Source of the DNA: Larix sibirica
Lineage: Eukaryota > Streptophyta > Pinopsida > Pinales > Pinaceae
DNA: 10,491 nucleotides
Direction: 5' to 3'
NCBI GenBank assembly: GCA_004151065.3
Contig: NWUY0300012245.1
Location: 40,193-50,683 of the forward strand
Each line of letters begins with the position of its first letter. Within the stretch, counting starts at the first letter, position 1. Shown piece after piece: positions 7,526 through 10,491 of this stretch. The notes beneath the pieces are model-generated. The model was given only the letters and a program-made list of their open reading frames with translations, had not been told where the DNA came from and did no database searches. The translations under genes and the position numbers were made by a program.

Positions 7526-7803
7526 TTTTTCTCTAATGTACCTTGGTCATGGAGAACTAGTGCATAGTCTAAATTAGAGACTCGATGTGCAATGACCAAA
7601 GTGCAACAATGATGCATTTTTTGGTTGATAGTGCTTTGGTGCAAATGTTCACGGATCATAAATGAACCGATGCATTAAGCACACAAGTGTGAATATTTTT
7701 TATAGGTGCACTGAAGACCAATGTCTATCAAAACTTTCATATATTACCTCTACTAAAAACCTCCCCAAATGTGGAACTTTAAAAATCATCTCTACTCAAA
7801 GCT

Positions 7804-7818
7804 TCTTTTTAAATAGTG
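7804..7818 (-). repeat. Right terminal inverted repeat of the CACTA-like element
   Basis: Reading the minus strand from 7818 gives CACTATTTAAAAAGA. It shares CACTA and a T/A-rich tail with the left end. Confidence 0.45.
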
Positions 7819-8954
7819 TAAAATGACAAAGAAAAAATAGGCAATGAAAAATGAAAGCTATATTAAGGGAAACCTAAGGAGAAAAAACTAACCAAGCAAA
7901 TAAAGTTGAGAGTTGGATAGTGTGTTCCCCTTGGATTGAATGCCTAAGATTTCAAATTCAACCATGTGATCAAGTTTTCGCATTGTTTGGGCCACTATTG
8001 CCCTACATGAAAAACTTTGACACATACTTTCAGTTGACAATGAATGGATTCATAATCATAAGAAATATGTGCCATAAAATTGAATGGATGTTCTTCTCAA
8101 TACCCTTTCTATGTCTTCAAAAGTTGAACTTTCAAATCACTGTGTATCATTTGGTTGGCCCCAATATGTGACAACATGTTGCGATTGTTGTTGGGAAATA
8201 TGAGACTGGTAGAATATAAATAAGCTTATTAAAACTTTGGTGACTAGAATATCATCAAGTTTCGTCACAAGTCACACAAAATAACCTCTACTATTTGGAA
8301 CTTGTTTCCCATTGCTTCGTAAGGATAATCATAAGTCCAAATAGTTGACTCTATTTCTAATCTTATGTTTTTTCCCCACTACATTATGGTTAAAAAATCT
8401 AACATGGTTTTATTGAGTGACCCAAAAGATGACTATACTGTCGAGGCAGTTCAACTGGAATGTGAGATAGGAAAGAAGCAAATATCCTAAGTTGACCTGA
8501 ACTAGTGTCCTCATTCATATGATAAGCACAAATGGTGGCATTGTTAAGTGGGGATTGGTCCTTCTCTTAAAATTTGACTTCCATGGGATTTTTGAATGTG
8601 TCACAAGCCTTTAAATTTGATGTTTCTTAGCAAACTTCTTCTACCAAAAAGAGATCATCGTCTTAGATGTGACTAAGAATCTCATTTGATGACTATCCTT
8701 GACTATCAATCATAAAGGGAAATGGGATTTGTTCCATGGGAAAGGGATGGGAATTTCCACATACTACATCTTCCTTAGAGATGAAATTCCAAACTAACTT
8801 TGTAGCCAAAGAAGTTCCAAATCCCACCCAAATAGTCTCATCTAATAAAATGAAAGAATGATTTGGAAAGGAGCCCAAGCCTATGTATTGCATTGTTATT
8901 TAATGGAGGGAGTGGGTAATGAAATTGAGTATACAAAAGGATCGGACAAGATAC
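7819..8954. other. Unassigned region before the gypsy pol fragment
   Basis: No recognisable domain was found on either strand. If the gypsy element were full length, gag and protease should lie here, but I could not see a CCHC knuckle or an aspartic protease D-S/T-G motif in a usable frame. Two short open frames (7920-8171 plus; 8693-8893 minus) match nothing known to me. The region is either very decayed element sequence or unrelated DNA. Confidence 0.4.
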
Positions 8955-10440
8955 ATGGGAAATATAATACAATTTTTTAAGCCACCTAAAGGAATTCATC
9001 CCGAATGGTCGAGAAATCGCACCATACATCTCATTCTTGGATTAGCTCTTGTTAGGAGAAAATCTTACAAGCATTCTCATAAACATAAAACAAAACTTTA
9101 GTGCATAATCAAGAATTATTATCTTGTGGCGTAATAACCCGACACAAAAATCCATATTCAGTGCGAGTCATACTTTTAAAGGAAAAGGATGGCTCTTATA
9201 TTAGACTTTGTATCATCTTTCACGCATTAAATAAGATTATTGTTAAAGATTAGTTCCCCATTCCATTTGTGGACGAACTATTGGACAAACTTCACGATGC
9301 TAAGTATTTCTCCAAGCTTGATATGGAATTAGGCTATTACCAAATAATAATATGGTAAGAGGACACTCACAAGACCACTCTTTGTACCCATGAAGGCATG
9401 TATGAATTCCATGACATATATTTTGTTCTATCCAACACATTGACTACCTTTCAAGAAACGTTGAACAACTTATTTGATCCATACTTGTAGGAGTTTGTAC
9501 TTGTTTCCTTCGAGGATATACTACTTTATAACAAAAATTGGAGGTGTTTGAACCTCGAGCACGTAGAGACGACGTTGAAACTATTAAAAAACATAAGTTC
9601 TATGCAAACCAATCAAAATGTAGTTTTGGAAGGAGAGAAATAGATTTTTTCAGCCACATTGTATCTATAGAAAGAATCAAGGTAGAATACACAAAGAAGA
9701 CTATGCCAATTATTGAGTGGCCCACTCCCAAACTATCACATCATTACCGAGATTCTTAGGACTTACAAGTTATTATGGAAGATTTGTAAAAATATATATG
9801 CAAGGATTGTTGCTCCGCTAACAACGTTGCTAAAAAATATACCTTTAGATATGCAACAAAAGCTTGTTTTAAAAAGATGAAGACCTTGGCGACTTCCACC
9901 CTTATTTGGTTGCCCCATATTTCACAAAGCCTTGTGTACTTGAATTTGACCCTTTAGGTGCAAGAACAATGTTTGTGTTTATGCAAGAAAATTACCCCAT
10001 TACCCTTGAAACTCAATGATTAAAACCTAGAGAGCAAGCAAAATCTAAATATTACAAGGAAATAATGGTAATCATTCACGCCTTGGTAAAATGGAAACAA
10101 TCTTTGTTGGGAGCCAAACTTTTTGTCGGAATGGACCATAACAACTTGAAATATTTCCTTCACCAAAAGTGCTTATCATCATAATAATAAAAATGGGTAA
10201 GCAATATCCAAGTTTTTTACTTTAAAATTCTTTATAAGAAAGGCAAGGGAAATCAATTTGTTGATAGGTTATCAAGAAAAGATGAGGGAGATGTTACATT
10301 ATGCTCAATTTCACTAGTCATTCATGAATGGATCTAAAATTTTAAAGTTAAGTATGTGAAAAACTTAGAAATGAGGAAGTTAATCGAAGAAGTTGAAAAC
10401 AATGATAGGTCAAGCTAAAAAATTACTTAGTAAAATTATA
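8955..10440 (+). pseudogene. Gypsy pol pseudogene: reverse transcriptase and RNase H
   Basis: In a live element this protein copies the RNA genome and removes the RNA strand. Conceptual pieces in order: PPKG and VRRKSYKHSHKHKTKL (8985-9101, frame 0) before [29 protein letters not shown] and [15 protein letters not shown] (9116-9358, frame 2), with the motif-A Asp at 9320-9322; the active-site box as SFEDILLY (9506-9529); KFYANQSKCSFG and EWPTPK (frame 1, near 9589-9735); FLGLTSYYGRFVK (frame 0); ARIVAPLTTLLKN (9800-9838, frame 2). RNase H runs in frame 0 from about 9891: EFDPLG (Asp 9948-9950), YYKEIMVI, MDHNNLKYF (Asp 10134-10136), then KWVSNIQ, YKKGKGNQFVDRLSRK. At least four frameshifts and stops at 9251, 9356, 9488, 10017, 10182-10190 and 10335 show it is dead. 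Upstream and downstream parts are missing or unreadable. Confidence 0.92.
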
Positions 10441-10457
10441 TCTCTAATATAAGGGAA

Positions 10458-10481
10458 GGATATATATATATATATATATCC
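10458..10481. repeat. (AT)10 run closed by GG and CC, a 24-bp palindrome
   Basis: Ten AT units at 10460-10479 are bounded by GG and CC, so the whole stretch is its own reverse complement. It lies where the start of the integrase region would be and is probably a simple microsatellite. Confidence 0.85.
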
Positions 10482-10491
10482 ATGTGGTTCA

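Larger units (their letters stand above)
5670..7818. mobile_element. Probable non-autonomous CACTA (En/Spm-type) DNA transposon
   Basis: The left end starts CACTACTAGGAAATG and the right end, read in reverse, CACTATTTAAAAAGA; 9 of the first 15 bases agree, including CACTA. The 3-bp flanks are TAC (5667-5669) and TAA (7819-7821), close to the expected 3-bp target duplication. Subterminal blocks occur in opposite orientation at the two ends: GGAGGTTTTT at 5795-5804 and AAAAACCTCC at 7755-7764. At the left there is also GAAGGTTTTT and AAGACTTTTACAAAG; at the right, two CTCTACT blocks. Such GGAGGTTTTT-type subterminal repeats are typical of some plant CACTA families. No transposase frame is present, so it would need a partner element. 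At 2.1 kb it is far shorter than autonomous members. The terminal mismatches leave some doubt. Confidence 0.5.
8955..10491 (+). mobile_element. Ty3/gypsy LTR retrotransposon remnant, pol region, running off the right edge
   Basis: Domain order linker, reverse transcriptase, RNase H, with the end approaching integrase, on the plus strand. No LTR, primer site or purine tract belonging to it is in the window, so its boundaries are unknown. RT and RNase H next to each other with integrase expected downstream is the gypsy order. Confidence 0.9.

Noticed and set aside
5905-7640. CRISPR array
   Set aside because: The 27-bp units follow each other without unique spacers, are degenerate, and the surroundings are plant transposons.
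7920-8171. 83-codon plus-strand frame in front of the gypsy pol
   Set aside because: I tested whether it could be gag or protease, but no CCHC or D-T/S-G motif is present and codon use looks random.
8693-8893. 66-codon minus-strand frame
   Set aside because: No recognisable motif, no start context or partner exon; likely chance in AT-rich DNA.
8838-9101. Minus-strand 63-codon frame over the start of gypsy pol
   Set aside because: It is antisense to the readable pol linker (PPKG, KSYKHSHKHKTKL) on the plus strand.

Overview
The window reads as intergenic, transposon-filled nuclear DNA of a land plant. All recognisable coding sequence is decayed retroelement or transposon material; no intact host gene, tRNA, rRNA, operon or CRISPR array was seen. 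The evidence for a plant is a plant-type L1 LINE with a zf-RVT domain, a Ty3/gypsy-type pol, an LTR element primed by initiator-Met tRNA, and a probable CACTA transposon. The AT-rich composition and layers of old, broken elements suggest a large repeat-rich genome, but the species cannot be told. One N at 830 shows this is draft assembly.

Layout from left to right. Positions 1-829 (minus strand) hold the 3' part of a LINE ORF2: the end of the reverse transcriptase and the start of zf-RVT, running off the left edge. Right after the N, positions 831-914 repeat 493-576 of the same LINE almost exactly, so the junction is probably an assembly gap or two LINE copies. Positions 915-2114 have no recognisable gene, though a G-box and TATA box near 1302-1322 look like a promoter or an LTR. 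Positions 2115-5001 are one complete but old LTR retrotransposon of 2.9 kb. It has two LTRs (about 90% identical by hand count), a primer binding site, a purine tract and a near-perfect 5-bp target duplication. Its interior carries no gag-pol motifs. Instead it holds a decayed reading frame with two CxxC pairs and a long coiled coil, then a second open stretch with a 20-codon tandem repeat.

Positions 5670-7818 are a probable non-autonomous CACTA element without transposase. Inside it is a scattered, degenerate 27-bp-period repeat whose consensus contains a 16-bp perfect palindrome. Positions 7819-8954 are unassigned. Positions 8955-10491 are a plus-strand Ty3/gypsy pol pseudogene (linker, reverse transcriptase, RNase H, approach to integrase) with several frameshifts and stops, running off the right edge.

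The parts do not form a pathway; they are separate insertions. The LTR element, lacking pol, would have depended on proteins from another element. The features most worth following are its unusual non-gag-pol coding region and the 27-bp palindromic repeat system in the CACTA-like element.
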